Source: an uncultured Lachnospiraceae bacterium (lineage in GTDB: Bacteria; Bacillota; Clostridia; Lachnospirales; Lachnospiraceae). Taken from it: 5,130 nt of DNA. A model generated the notes under the pieces. The model was given only the letters and a program-made list of their open reading frames with translations. It was not told the DNA's origin and did not search any database. The position numbers were made by a program, and so were the translations under genes. Every line of letters begins with the position of its first letter. Within the stretch, counting starts at the first letter, position 1. Location: the NCBI GenBank assembly GCA_947177515.1, contig CAMWUU010000269.1:1-5130 (forward strand). Direction: 5' to 3'. This document shows positions 1-5,092 of this stretch, one piece after another.

Positions 1-1
1 G

Positions 2-313
2 TCCATGCACTACCTGCGTATCTGCGCGATGTTTTTCCCATTCCTGTTTATCATATTTATTTATCGTAATGCCTTACAGGGAATCGGGCATAGTTTTATG
101 CCGCTGATGGGCGGTGTAATGGAACTTGTGGTGCGCTGTGTTGCAGCAGTCACCTTGCCGGGGCTTTTGGGTTTTACCGGTGTCTGCCTTGCAGGACCGC
201 TTGCATGGCTGTCGGCGGCGCTGCTTTTGTGCATTTCCTATTTTGCTATTATGCACCGGGTGGAAAAACGGTATAAAAGGAGTGAGGAAATTTCTGGAAG
301 CGCCATTTTATGA
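2..313 (+). CDS. MATE-family efflux transporter, C-terminal fragment (5' cut by window edge)
   Basis: The reading frame is open from the window's left edge, so this is the last ~103 residues of a longer gene (MATE proteins usually have about 440-460 residues). Visible family features are the YLRI segment before a hydrophobic helix, then R-N-A-L-Q-G-I-G-H-S, then a GGVMELVVR segment and a final LAGPLAWLSAALLL helix, the typical last helices of MATE/NorM-like multidrug or metabolite antiporters. Three membrane segments can be seen (roughly residues 10-23, 40-64 and 67-84), followed by a short basic cytoplasmic tail ending at a TGA. Members export cationic drugs or metabolites using Na+ or H+ gradients, but the substrate cannot be told from this fragment. 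The ATG at position 5 is an internal Met, not a start. I see no hairpin terminator between the stop and the next promoter. The family call is fairly secure; the subfamily is open. Confidence 0.85.
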   Translation, partial: SMHYLRICAMFFPFLFIIFIYRNALQGIGHSFMPLMGGVMELVVRCVAAVTLPGLLGFTGVCLAGPLAWLSAALLLCISYFAIMHRVEKRYKRSEEISGSAIL

Positions 314-342
314 TATTTTAATGATTCTTCCCGTTTGTTTTA

Positions 343-371
343 TTGACTTTCCTGGCAGGAAAAATTAATAT
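343..371 (+). promoter_or_regulatory. Sigma-A promoter for the zinc-ribbon/DUF5685/J-protein operon
   Basis: The -35 box TTGACT (343-348) and the -10 box TAATAT (366-371) are separated by exactly 17 bp. Transcription would start near 378, about 30-40 bases ahead of the first gene. It lies in the short non-coding gap after the MATE gene, so the three downstream genes probably form a transcription unit of their own. The call is from sequence match only. Confidence 0.75.
348..362. promoter_or_regulatory. Candidate operator: perfect palindrome in the promoter spacer
   Basis: TTTCCTGGCAGGAAA is a perfect inverted repeat with 7-bp arms around a central G. It begins at the last base of the -35 box and fills most of the spacer up to the -10 box, where a bound repressor would block RNA polymerase. 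I do not recognise it as the site of a known regulator. That it is an operator is an inference from position and symmetry. Confidence 0.45.
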
Positions 372-406
372 GTTTCTGTAGTCTTTTTGTATGATAGCGC
401 GCAGAA

Positions 407-814
407 ATGGGGCATATTATGAGAGGAAAATTGCAGCAGTTTATGGCGGGAAGGTACGGTGTGGATCAGTTTGCACGCTTCTTGAACCTTTTTGTCATTA
501 TACTTTTGGTGGTTTCCATGCTTACAAGACAGGGGATTCTGTATTTGTTTGCGTTGGTGCTTATGGTTTACAGTTATTTCCGTATTTTTTCGCGCAACCA
601 TCAAAAACGTTATGCGGAGAATGCGAAGTACCTTAAGGGGACAGCGAAAATCCGGAGTTATTTTGCAACACTTGGCCGCGATATGAGGACGCGCAGGACA
701 CATCATATTTACCGTTGTCCGGGCTGCCGGCAAAAGATCCGCATTCCGCGCGGCAAGGGGAAGATCGCGGTGCGCTGTCCGAAATGCAGCACGGAATTTA
801 TAAAGAAAAGCTGA
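407..814 (+). CDS. Small membrane protein with C-terminal zinc ribbon
   Basis: The product is 135 residues, or 131 if translation starts at the in-frame ATG at 419. The second start is plausible because GGGG at 409-412 sits about 6 bases ahead of it, while the ATG at 407 has no clear SD; a TAG at 395-397 rules out anything further upstream. A short basic N-terminus with a GRYGVDQFARF segment precedes two hydrophobic helices (about residues 26-40 and 43-60). A basic linker leads to a zinc ribbon with C104-P-G-C107 and C124-P-K-C127. The likely topology is a hairpin in the membrane with the zinc ribbon in the cytoplasm. Such ribbons bind nucleic acid or protein partners; no specific function is known to me. 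It is the first gene after the promoter and lies 19 bases ahead of the DUF5685 gene, so the two are almost certainly cotranscribed. Confidence 0.8.
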   Translation: MGHIMRGKLQQFMAGRYGVDQFARFLNLFVIILLVVSMLTRQGILYLFALVLMVYSYFRIFSRNHQKRYAENAKYLKGTAKIRSYFATLGRDMRTRRTHHIYRCPGCRQKIRIPRGKGKIAVRCPKCSTEFIKKS

Positions 815-833
815 CGGGGAGTGAGAGCGGGCG

Positions 834-1772
834 ATGTTTGGCTATGTGACGATCAACAAAGAAGAGCTTTCTTCGGAGGATTATGAGCGCTTCCACAGCT
901 ATTATTGCGGGCTGTGCCGTGTGCTGCGGGACAAATATAAAAGGCGTGGTCAGCTTTTGTTAAATTATGATATGACATTTTTGGCGATCCTGCTGACTTC
1001 GCTTTACGAATGCGGGACGCGCACGGAAATGATCCGCTGTATCCCGAACGGGGCGAAGCGGCATGCAGTGCGTATCAATGAGATGACGGAATATGCTGCG
1101 GATATGAATATTGCGCTGACTTACCATAAGTGCAGGGATAATTGGAGCGACGACCATTCCCACACCCAGCATATGATGGCGAAGATGCTTGGGCGGGGGT
1201 ACAGCGCGATAAAAGAAAAATATCCGCGTCAGATTTCGGCTCTGGAGCGGGAACTGTCGCTGCTGTCCGGACTAGAACGCAGGCAGGGGAAAAACCTGTG
1301 GGCGGATGAGTTGAATAAATGTGAGGACTCCTGGAAAAAGCGGGCAAAGGATCATCTGCTGACAGCGCCAAAGGAAGGGGATGCGGATATTGACAGTGCC
1401 GCGAACTGTTTTGGGCGGCTTACAGCGGAAGTTTTTGTCTACAGGGAAGATGAGTGGGGGGATACACTCTGGGAGATGGGCTTCTATCTTGGGAAGTTTA
1501 TATATTTAATGGATGCATATGATGACCTGGAAAAGGACAGGAAAAGGGGAAGTTATAATCCGCTGCTTCCGATTGCTAGGCGCGAGGATTTTGAGGCGTT
1601 TTGCAGGCAGGTACTGGTTATGACGATGGCGGACTGCTCAAGGAAATTCGAGATGCTCCCTCTGATTGAGGAGGTGGGCATCCTGCGGAATATTATTTAT
1701 TCCGGTGTATGGACGAAGTATGAACTTCTCCGTGCAAAGCGGGTGGAAGAGGATGCCAGCGGGTTAGGATAA
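834..1772 (+). CDS. DUF5685 family protein (function unknown, helical, Asp-rich motifs)
   Basis: The 312-residue product starts at an ATG preceded by GGGGAG (816-821). It has the marks I associate with DUF5685: an MFGYV start, a YCGLC motif (C25, C28), a NYDMTFL segment (45-50) and a further Cys at 69 just before a PNGAK stretch. Next come YHKCRDNWSDD (residues 97-107) and, about 125 residues after it, LGKFIYLMDAYDDLEKD (219-235) followed by KRGSYNPLL. The two Asp-rich helices and their spacing recall the paired metal-binding motifs of trans-isoprenoid synthases, in particular the second one. That likeness is my inference; catalysis is not shown. The Cys cluster could bind a metal. There is no signal peptide, and the protein is probably cytoplasmic or membrane-associated. 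It sits between a membrane zinc-ribbon gene and a J-protein gene in the same operon. The family call is fairly confident, the function open. Confidence 0.8.
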   Translation: MFGYVTINKEELSSEDYERFHSYYCGLCRVLRDKYKRRGQLLLNYDMTFLAILLTSLYECGTRTEMIRCIPNGAKRHAVRINEMTEYAADMNIALTYHKCRDNWSDDHSHTQHMMAKMLGRGYSAIKEKYPRQISALERELSLLSGLERRQGKNLWADELNKCEDSWKKRAKDHLLTAPKEGDADIDSAANCFGRLTAEVFVYREDEWGDTLWEMGFYLGKFIYLMDAYDDLEKDRKRGSYNPLLPIARREDFEAFCRQVLVMTMADCSRKFEMLPLIEEVGILRNIIYSGVWTKYELLRAKRVEEDASGLG

Positions 1773-1844
1773 GGGCAGTTGGCGGAAAGAAAACGTTTTT
1801 TGGGGTATCCGGTAAAAGGTGGCGAGGAAACGAGGTAGATCAAT

Positions 1845-2588
1845 ATGTATTTTGACCCGTATCAGGTGCTCGGGGTATCGCGCGATGCATCGGAGGATGA
1901 AATAAAAAAAGCATATAGGGCGTTAAGTCGCAAATACCATCCGGACGCGAATGTCAACAATCCGAACAGGGGGCAGGCAGAAGAACGTTTTAAGCAGGTG
2001 CAGCAGGCTTACGCCCAGATTATGAAGGAGCGCTCCGGCACTTACTCCGGGAACGGTGCTTTTGGGGGTGGGAATAGTTACGGCAGCAGCAATGGCTACA
2101 GTAACAGGGCAGGTTACCAGGGGCAGGGAGGCTATGGAGGCAACGGCGGTTTTGGAGGATTCGGGGGTTTTGGCGGCTTTGGTCAGGGAGCGGGTTCCTT
2201 CCATGTCAACGATGATTATGAGGAATCGACAGTACAGTTCCAGGCCGCACGCAATTATATCAATGCCGGGCATTATGCGGAGGCTCTGCATGTACTTGCG
2301 GAAATGCGGGAACGCACGGCGAGATGGTATTATTTTTCAGCAGTAGCGAACGAGGGTGCAGGCAATAAGGCAAATGCACTTAATTATGCAAAGCAGGCAG
2401 TGGATATGGAGCCGGGTAATACGGAATACTGCAATTACTTGGACAGGCTGCAATATGGAGGCAACTGGTATCAGAGTTTTGGGCAGGGCTACGGCTACGG
2501 AAGACCCGTGGAAAGCGTCGGCGGTTTCTGCATCAAACTCTGGCTCCTCCAGATCCTATGCAACTGCTTCTGCCGCTGCGGTTTGTGA
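1845..2588 (+). CDS. J-domain (DnaJ-like) protein with Gly/Phe linker, TPR-like region and Cys-rich tail
   Basis: A 247-residue protein, with SD GAGGT (1832-1836) 8 bases before the ATG. Residues 3-62 are a J domain with the catalytic HPD loop at 32-34, between helix II (EIKKAYRALSRKYH) and helix III (AEERFKQVQQAYAQIM). Residues 65-117 are a Gly-rich linker with GGF repeats. Residues ~131-203 form a TPR-like helical region (AARNYINAGHYAEALHVL, then WYYFSAVANEGAGNKANALNYAKQAV). The last 20 residues are hydrophobic with five Cys (229, 239, 241, 243, 245). The J domain should stimulate an Hsp70 (DnaK) ATPase, with the TPR and tail picking the client or location. It lacks the DnaJ zinc finger and substrate domains, so it is a specialised co-chaperone and not the housekeeping DnaJ. 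Its gene ends in tandem stops TGA-TAA inside the first copy of a tandem repeat. It lies 72 bases after the DUF5685 gene with no obvious promoter or terminator between. Confidence 0.88.
   Translation: MYFDPYQVLGVSRDASEDEIKKAYRALSRKYHPDANVNNPNRGQAEERFKQVQQAYAQIMKERSGTYSGNGAFGGGNSYGSSNGYSNRAGYQGQGGYGGNGGFGGFGGFGGFGQGAGSFHVNDDYEESTVQFQAARNYINAGHYAEALHVLAEMRERTARWYYFSAVANEGAGNKANALNYAKQAVDMEPGNTEYCNYLDRLQYGGNWYQSFGQGYGYGRPVESVGGFCIKLWLLQILCNCFCRCGL
2145..2187 (+). repeat. Short in-gene repeat encoding (GGF)n
   Basis: Nine-base units (GGN GGN TTY) repeat about four times here and encode Gly-Gly-Phe steps in the linker of the J-protein. Codons differ between units (TTT/TTC, GGA/GGG/GGC), so it is an old repeat or under protein-level selection, not a fresh slippage product. 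Gly/Phe-rich linkers are common after J domains. Confidence 0.75.
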
Positions 2589-2742
2589 TAAAAAATTGGA
2601 GGGAACGTGAGGAGCAGCGGCAGTTGCCGAATGCGGTTTGTGATAGGAATATTGAAGGGAACGTTAGGAGCAGCGGCAGTTGCCGAATGCGGTTTGTGAT
2701 AGGAATATTGAAGGGAACGCGAGGAGCAGCGGCAGTTGCCGC
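2577..2742 (+). repeat. Triplicated ~56-bp tandem repeat covering the end of the J-protein gene
   Basis: Three direct copies lie head to tail: 2577-2631 (55 bp), 2632-2687 (56 bp) and 2688-2742 (last bases divergent). Each opens with TGCGGTTTGTGATA and closes with GGAGCAGCGGCAGTTGCCG. Copies 2 and 3 differ at only a few bases; copy 1 differs more in the middle and lacks one base. In copy 1 the first bases are the last codons and stop of the J-protein gene (Cys-Gly-Leu-TGA). Copies 2 and 3 repeat that gene end, again with tandem stops (TGA-TAG), in non-coding DNA. Each copy holds a small hairpin CGGC-AGTT-GCCG (2618-2629, 2674-2685, 2730-2741). The word TGCCG marks the unit edges (2571, 2625, 2681, 2737), which suggests duplication by slippage or recombination at microhomology. 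Confidence 0.88.
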
Positions 2743-2744
2743 AG

Positions 2745-2792
2745 GATGTGGAATTCTAGGCAGGGCAGCCTGGAATCCCGCATCTTTTTTTT
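2745..2792 (+). terminator. Strong intrinsic terminator after the J-protein gene
   Basis: A 17-bp stem with 5' arm 2745-2761 and 3' arm 2768-2784 closes a 6-base loop (AGGGCA). Pairing is complete apart from one A-C mismatch and two G-U type pairs. Eight T residues (2785-2792) follow directly. This is a textbook rho-independent terminator for the operon that begins near 378, about 155 bases after the J-protein stop and just past the tandem repeats. Confidence 0.92.
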
Positions 2793-2819
2793 GACTTTCC
2801 GCTGCTGGCGTATTATAAT
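2791..2819 (+). promoter_or_regulatory. Sigma-A promoter for the DUF1015 gene
   Basis: TTGACT (2791-2796), 17 bp, then TATAAT (2814-2819): a near-perfect housekeeping promoter. Its -35 box starts on the last two T residues of the preceding terminator, so the two elements overlap. The start of transcription would be near 2826, giving a leader of about 70 bases. Its first ten bases, TTGACTTTCC, are identical to those of the promoter at 343. Confidence 0.85.
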
Positions 2820-2839
2820 ATATGAATATAGAAAATGGA

Positions 2840-2875
2840 CTGTCAGCACAGAAAAAATGACTGACAGAGTTTTTG
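2840..2875 (+). promoter_or_regulatory. Leader inverted repeat ahead of the DUF1015 gene, possible attenuator or operator
   Basis: CTGTCAG (2840-2846) and CTGACAG (2861-2867) form a perfect 7-bp stem with a 14-base A-rich loop, followed after AG by a run of five T (2870-2874). It lies within the predicted leader RNA, about 14 bases past the start. The shape fits a weak intrinsic terminator or a protein binding site, but the short stem and moderate GC make termination uncertain. Confidence 0.35.
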
Positions 2876-2896
2876 TATATGGGAAAGAGGGGGAAT

Positions 2897-4141
2897 ATGG
2901 CGGTAGTCAGACCATTTTATTGTATCCGGCCAAGGTCGGAGTTTGTACACCGTGTGGCGGCACTTCCGTATGATGTGTTCAGCAGGGCGGAGGCTTTAGC
3001 AGAAGCAAAAAAGGATTTGCTTTCATTTCTGAATATAGACCGGCCGGAAACACAGTTTGATGAAGGGCAGGATATGTATGCGGATGAAGTATATGAGAAG
3101 GCGAGGGAAATACTTGATGAAAGGATTGCCGATGGGACATTTTTGACAGAGCGTGAGCGCTGTTATTTTGTTTATGAACTGGTGATGGATGGCAGGAGCC
3201 AGACTGGAATAGTAGCGTGTGCCTCGGTAGATGATTATTTGGGCGGTGTGATTAAAAAGCATGAAAACACAAGGGAAGATAAAGAACTTGACCGTATCCG
3301 GCACGTGGATGCCTGTAATGCCCAGACCGGTCCGATTTTTCTTGCTTACCGGGGAAAACCGGAACTTACAGCCTTGGTGCGCCAAGTAAAACAGGAGGAA
3401 AAACTTTACGGATTTACAGCGCGGGATGGGGTTACACACAATGTCTGGCGCATTGCGGATGCAGACAGGATCCGTACAGTTTTGGAGAACTTTGCGGCAG
3501 TGGGGAGTATTTATATTGCGGACGGGCATCACCGGGCGGCTTCCGCAGTGAAGGTTGCCATAAAGCGAAGACGGGAGCATCCGGATTATGATGGTACGGA
3601 GGAATTCAATTATTTTTTGTCGGTGCTCTTTCCAGAGGAAGAGCTGATGATATTACCTTACAATCGTGTTGTAAAAGATTTGAATGGGAAAACAAGGGAA
3701 GAGTTCGTGTCGGCAGTATCAGAGAGATTTTCTGTTGAGGAATGTGGCAGGAATGCAGTTATGCCGGGGAGGAAGGGATGCTTTGGCATGTATCTGGAAG
3801 GCTGTTGGTACAAGCTTACACCGAAACCGGGGCTTGTAAAGGGGAGTGATCCAGTTTCGACGCTTGATGTGGCGGTTTTATACGATTTTCTGCTTGCACC
3901 TGTTCTTGGTATCGGCGATCCACGCCTTGATCCCCGCATTGGCTTTATTGGCGGTATACGTGGTCTTCCGGAACTTGAACGCCGGGTGGGGCAGGATATG
4001 GCAGTGGCATTTTCCCTGTATCCGACTTCTATTTCGGAACTTTTTGCTGTATCGGATGCGGGTATGTTAATGCCGCCGAAATCAACCTGGTTTGAACCGA
4101 AATTGCGCAGCGGGTTGTTTATCCACCGACTTTCGGAATAA
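2897..4141 (+). CDS. DUF1015 family protein (possible SerK/ParB-like kinase)
   Basis: The frame is open from a TTG at 2873, but I choose the ATG at 2897 (414 residues). It has the SD-like AGAGGGGG just ahead (2886-2893), and the protein then begins MAVVRPFYCIRP, the usual family start. Features in order are AALPYDV (21-27), a KKHENTREDKELDR stretch (120-133), NAQTGPIFLAY (141-151) and IADGHHRAAS (207-216). The DGHHR motif is also the signature of ParB-fold kinases such as the archaeal free-serine kinase SerK. From memory, clostridial DUF1015 genes often lie beside serine biosynthesis genes; none is visible here. A small-molecule kinase role tied to serine is therefore an inference. Length fits the family and the frame looks intact. 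No signal peptide or membrane segment, so cytoplasmic. It has its own promoter and leader hairpin; no clear terminator follows, so read-through into the LiaF-like gene is possible. Confidence 0.88.
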   Translation: MAVVRPFYCIRPRSEFVHRVAALPYDVFSRAEALAEAKKDLLSFLNIDRPETQFDEGQDMYADEVYEKAREILDERIADGTFLTERERCYFVYELVMDGRSQTGIVACASVDDYLGGVIKKHENTREDKELDRIRHVDACNAQTGPIFLAYRGKPELTALVRQVKQEEKLYGFTARDGVTHNVWRIADADRIRTVLENFAAVGSIYIADGHHRAASAVKVAIKRRREHPDYDGTEEFNYFLSVLFPEEELMILPYNRVVKDLNGKTREEFVSAVSERFSVEECGRNAVMPGRKGCFGMYLEGCWYKLTPKPGLVKGSDPVSTLDVAVLYDFLLAPVLGIGDPRLDPRIGFIGGIRGLPELERRVGQDMAVAFSLYPTSISELFAVSDAGMLMPPKSTWFEPKLRSGLFIHRLSE

Positions 4142-4206
4142 TTTGTAATGGAACTGGAACAGCATGTGTCCGGCTTGACCTGGGAATTTGTGGGGCATGG
4201 AGGAAG

Positions 4207-4293
4207 ATGGGAAAAAAGCACTTCAAATTCCTGATTAAAGAAGTATCGCGGGTCTGCCTGCGATTTGTACGGGTATATACATGTGGAACTTAA
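4207..4293 (+). CDS. Possible very small ORF upstream of the LiaF-like gene
   Basis: An ATG preceded by GGAGG (4199-4203, spacing only 3 bases) opens a 28-codon frame ending in TAA at 4291-4293, four bases before the AGGAGG of the next gene. The peptide is basic and partly hydrophobic (begins MGKKHFKFLIKEVSRV). A good SD and a location hugging the next SD suggest translation or coupling. The short length, tight spacing and lack of any family likeness keep this tentative. Confidence 0.22.
   Translation: MGKKHFKFLIKEVSRVCLRFVRVYTCGT
4245..4264 (+). other. Hairpin in the DUF1015/LiaF-like gap
   Basis: ATCGCGGG and CCTGCGAT form an 8-bp stem (one G-U pair) with a TCTG loop. Only a short T stretch follows (TTTG), so it is a poor terminator. 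It lies about 33 bases ahead of the SD of the LiaF-like gene and could be an mRNA processing or stability element. The rest of the 4142-4311 gap holds no promoter I can support: TTGACC at 4175 has no matching -10. Confidence 0.35.
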
Positions 4294-4296
4294 AAC

Positions 4297-4302
4297 AGGA
4301 GG
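4297..4302 (+). promoter_or_regulatory. Perfect Shine-Dalgarno AGGAGG of the LiaF-like gene
   Basis: AGGAGG lies 9 bases before the ATG at 4312 and fixes that start. It is the strongest ribosome binding site in the window. Confidence 0.85.
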
Positions 4303-4311
4303 AAAATTGTT

Positions 4312-4974
4312 ATGGCAAAGACGGAAATGGAATATGTGGCAGTAAGGTCAAAGAGGGGGAAGTTCTTTCGCAGGCTGGCAAAATTTGCACTGGTTTATTT
4401 TGTAGTAGATAATGTGGTCAGTTATTATGCGGAGTATAGGAAAAAGAATAATGAAAAGCTGGAGGAGGAAAACAGTAATAGTGCATATAAAAGTTACGAT
4501 CTCTTTATGAACAGTAGGGAGATTAAGATTGGCGACGAGCGTTTTTCCGGTGCGAATATTAAAAACTGCCTGGGAGGGGTCAATCTTGATTTGCAGGAAC
4601 TGAAAATGAATTCCGATGTTTTCCTAAACCTTTCCAATATATTTGGCGGTATCAGTATTAAAGTGCCTTACGGCGTGAACGTGAAGTGTGATAGCAAATG
4701 CAGATTTGGCGGCGTTTCATGTACCGTGCCGGAGTATGAGGGCGAAGAGGTACATACCATTTATATTGAAGCGAAGATAACATTCGGAGGTTTGGCAGTC
4801 AATGCGGCAAAACGTTCGGATGAAACCGTGGAAGATATGTTTGAGGAAAGCGTGCTCGAAAGTCTATCCAAAGAAATCAACGCTGTCAGGGAAGCCAGTG
4901 CCTGCCGGGATATGGGCAATACGGCATCGGACGGGGCAAAAACAGACAGACAGGATACTGCGGAAGAAAAATAA
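4312..4974 (+). CDS. LiaF-like (toastrack-type) C-terminal domain protein with a single N-terminal hydrophobic segment
   Basis: The 220-residue product has a basic start (KRGKFFRRLAKF), one moderately hydrophobic stretch (about residues 22-40, broken by Asp33) and a charged linker (42-57). A beta-rich domain (about 68-165) follows, built on four Gly-Gly turns: CLGGVNLDL (86-94), IFGGISIKVP (110-119), RFGGVSCTVP (131-140) and TFGGLAV (157-163). This pattern matches the C-terminal domain of LiaF/YvqF, the envelope-stress modulator that restrains the LiaS sensor kinase in Bacillus. The usual LiaF multi-TM N-terminal domain is missing, and no liaR/liaS-like gene is in the window, so a signalling role is inferred only. 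A 55-residue acidic tail (166-220) looks disordered. The start is set by AGGAGG. It may be read from the DUF1015 promoter or a weak promoter I cannot define. The fold family is likely; the function is uncertain. Confidence 0.75.
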   Translation: MAKTEMEYVAVRSKRGKFFRRLAKFALVYFVVDNVVSYYAEYRKKNNEKLEEENSNSAYKSYDLFMNSREIKIGDERFSGANIKNCLGGVNLDLQELKMNSDVFLNLSNIFGGISIKVPYGVNVKCDSKCRFGGVSCTVPEYEGEEVHTIYIEAKITFGGLAVNAAKRSDETVEDMFEESVLESLSKEINAVREASACRDMGNTASDGAKTDRQDTAEEK

Positions 4975-5007
4975 ATGCTATGTGTGGATGGGGAGTGGAG
5001 AGTGGGA

Positions 5008-5041
5008 GGGGACATACGGGACTTAAAAACAGTATGTCCCC
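5008..5041. repeat. Perfect 10-bp inverted repeat, 14-base loop
   Basis: GGGGACATAC (5008-5017) and GTATGTCCCC (5032-5041) are exact reverse complements. The loop contains GGGACT, whose last five bases could instead pair with AGTCC at 5046-5050, giving an alternative fold. It lies 33 bases after the stop of the LiaF-like gene and could protect its mRNA end. Confidence 0.8.
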
Positions 5042-5051
5042 GTACAGTCCA

Positions 5052-5092
5052 GGAAGGAATTTATGGAAGCAAGGCGGACAGAAATTCCTTCC
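5052..5092. repeat. Perfect 11-bp inverted repeat, 19-base loop
   Basis: GGAAGGAATTT (5052-5062) and AAATTCCTTCC (5082-5092) are exact reverse complements around a 19-base loop. It lies between the two copies of the 28-bp direct repeat and appears to be part of the same 103-bp unit. Confidence 0.8.

Noticed and set aside
365..733. Minus-strand open frame (122 codons) opposite the zinc-ribbon gene
   Set aside because: The sense frame has clear TM helices and a Cys4 zinc ribbon, plus a promoter; the antisense frame has neither.
1788..1800. AAAACGTTTTTT between the DUF5685 and J-protein genes as a terminator
   Set aside because: It is only a self-complementary AT-rich word without a loop or GC stem, so it cannot form a terminator hairpin.
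2577..2742. Tandem repeats as a CRISPR array
   Set aside because: The units are contiguous with no unique spacers, and the first includes the end of a gene.
2558..2794. Plus-strand frame running through the tandem repeats, encoding a repeated peptide
   Set aside because: It overlaps the J-protein end, runs into the terminator stem, has no SD, and the odd-length copy 1 breaks the repeat phase. The repeats are better read as non-coding.
3023..3580. Minus-strand open frame (185 codons) opposite DUF1015
   Set aside because: Antisense shadow of a conserved gene; the translation has no family features.
4175..4180. TTGACC as a -35 box for the LiaF-like gene
   Set aside because: No acceptable -10 box at 16-18 bp downstream (the region reads ATGGAGGAAG).
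3658..4221. Long minus-strand open frame (187 codons) opposite the DUF1015 gene
   Set aside because: It lies wholly antisense to a well-recognised coding gene, has no recognisable domain, and its length is explained by the codon bias of the opposite strand.
4148..4234. 28-codon ORF starting 6 bases after the DUF1015 stop
   Set aside because: No SD before its ATG, and no recognisable sequence.
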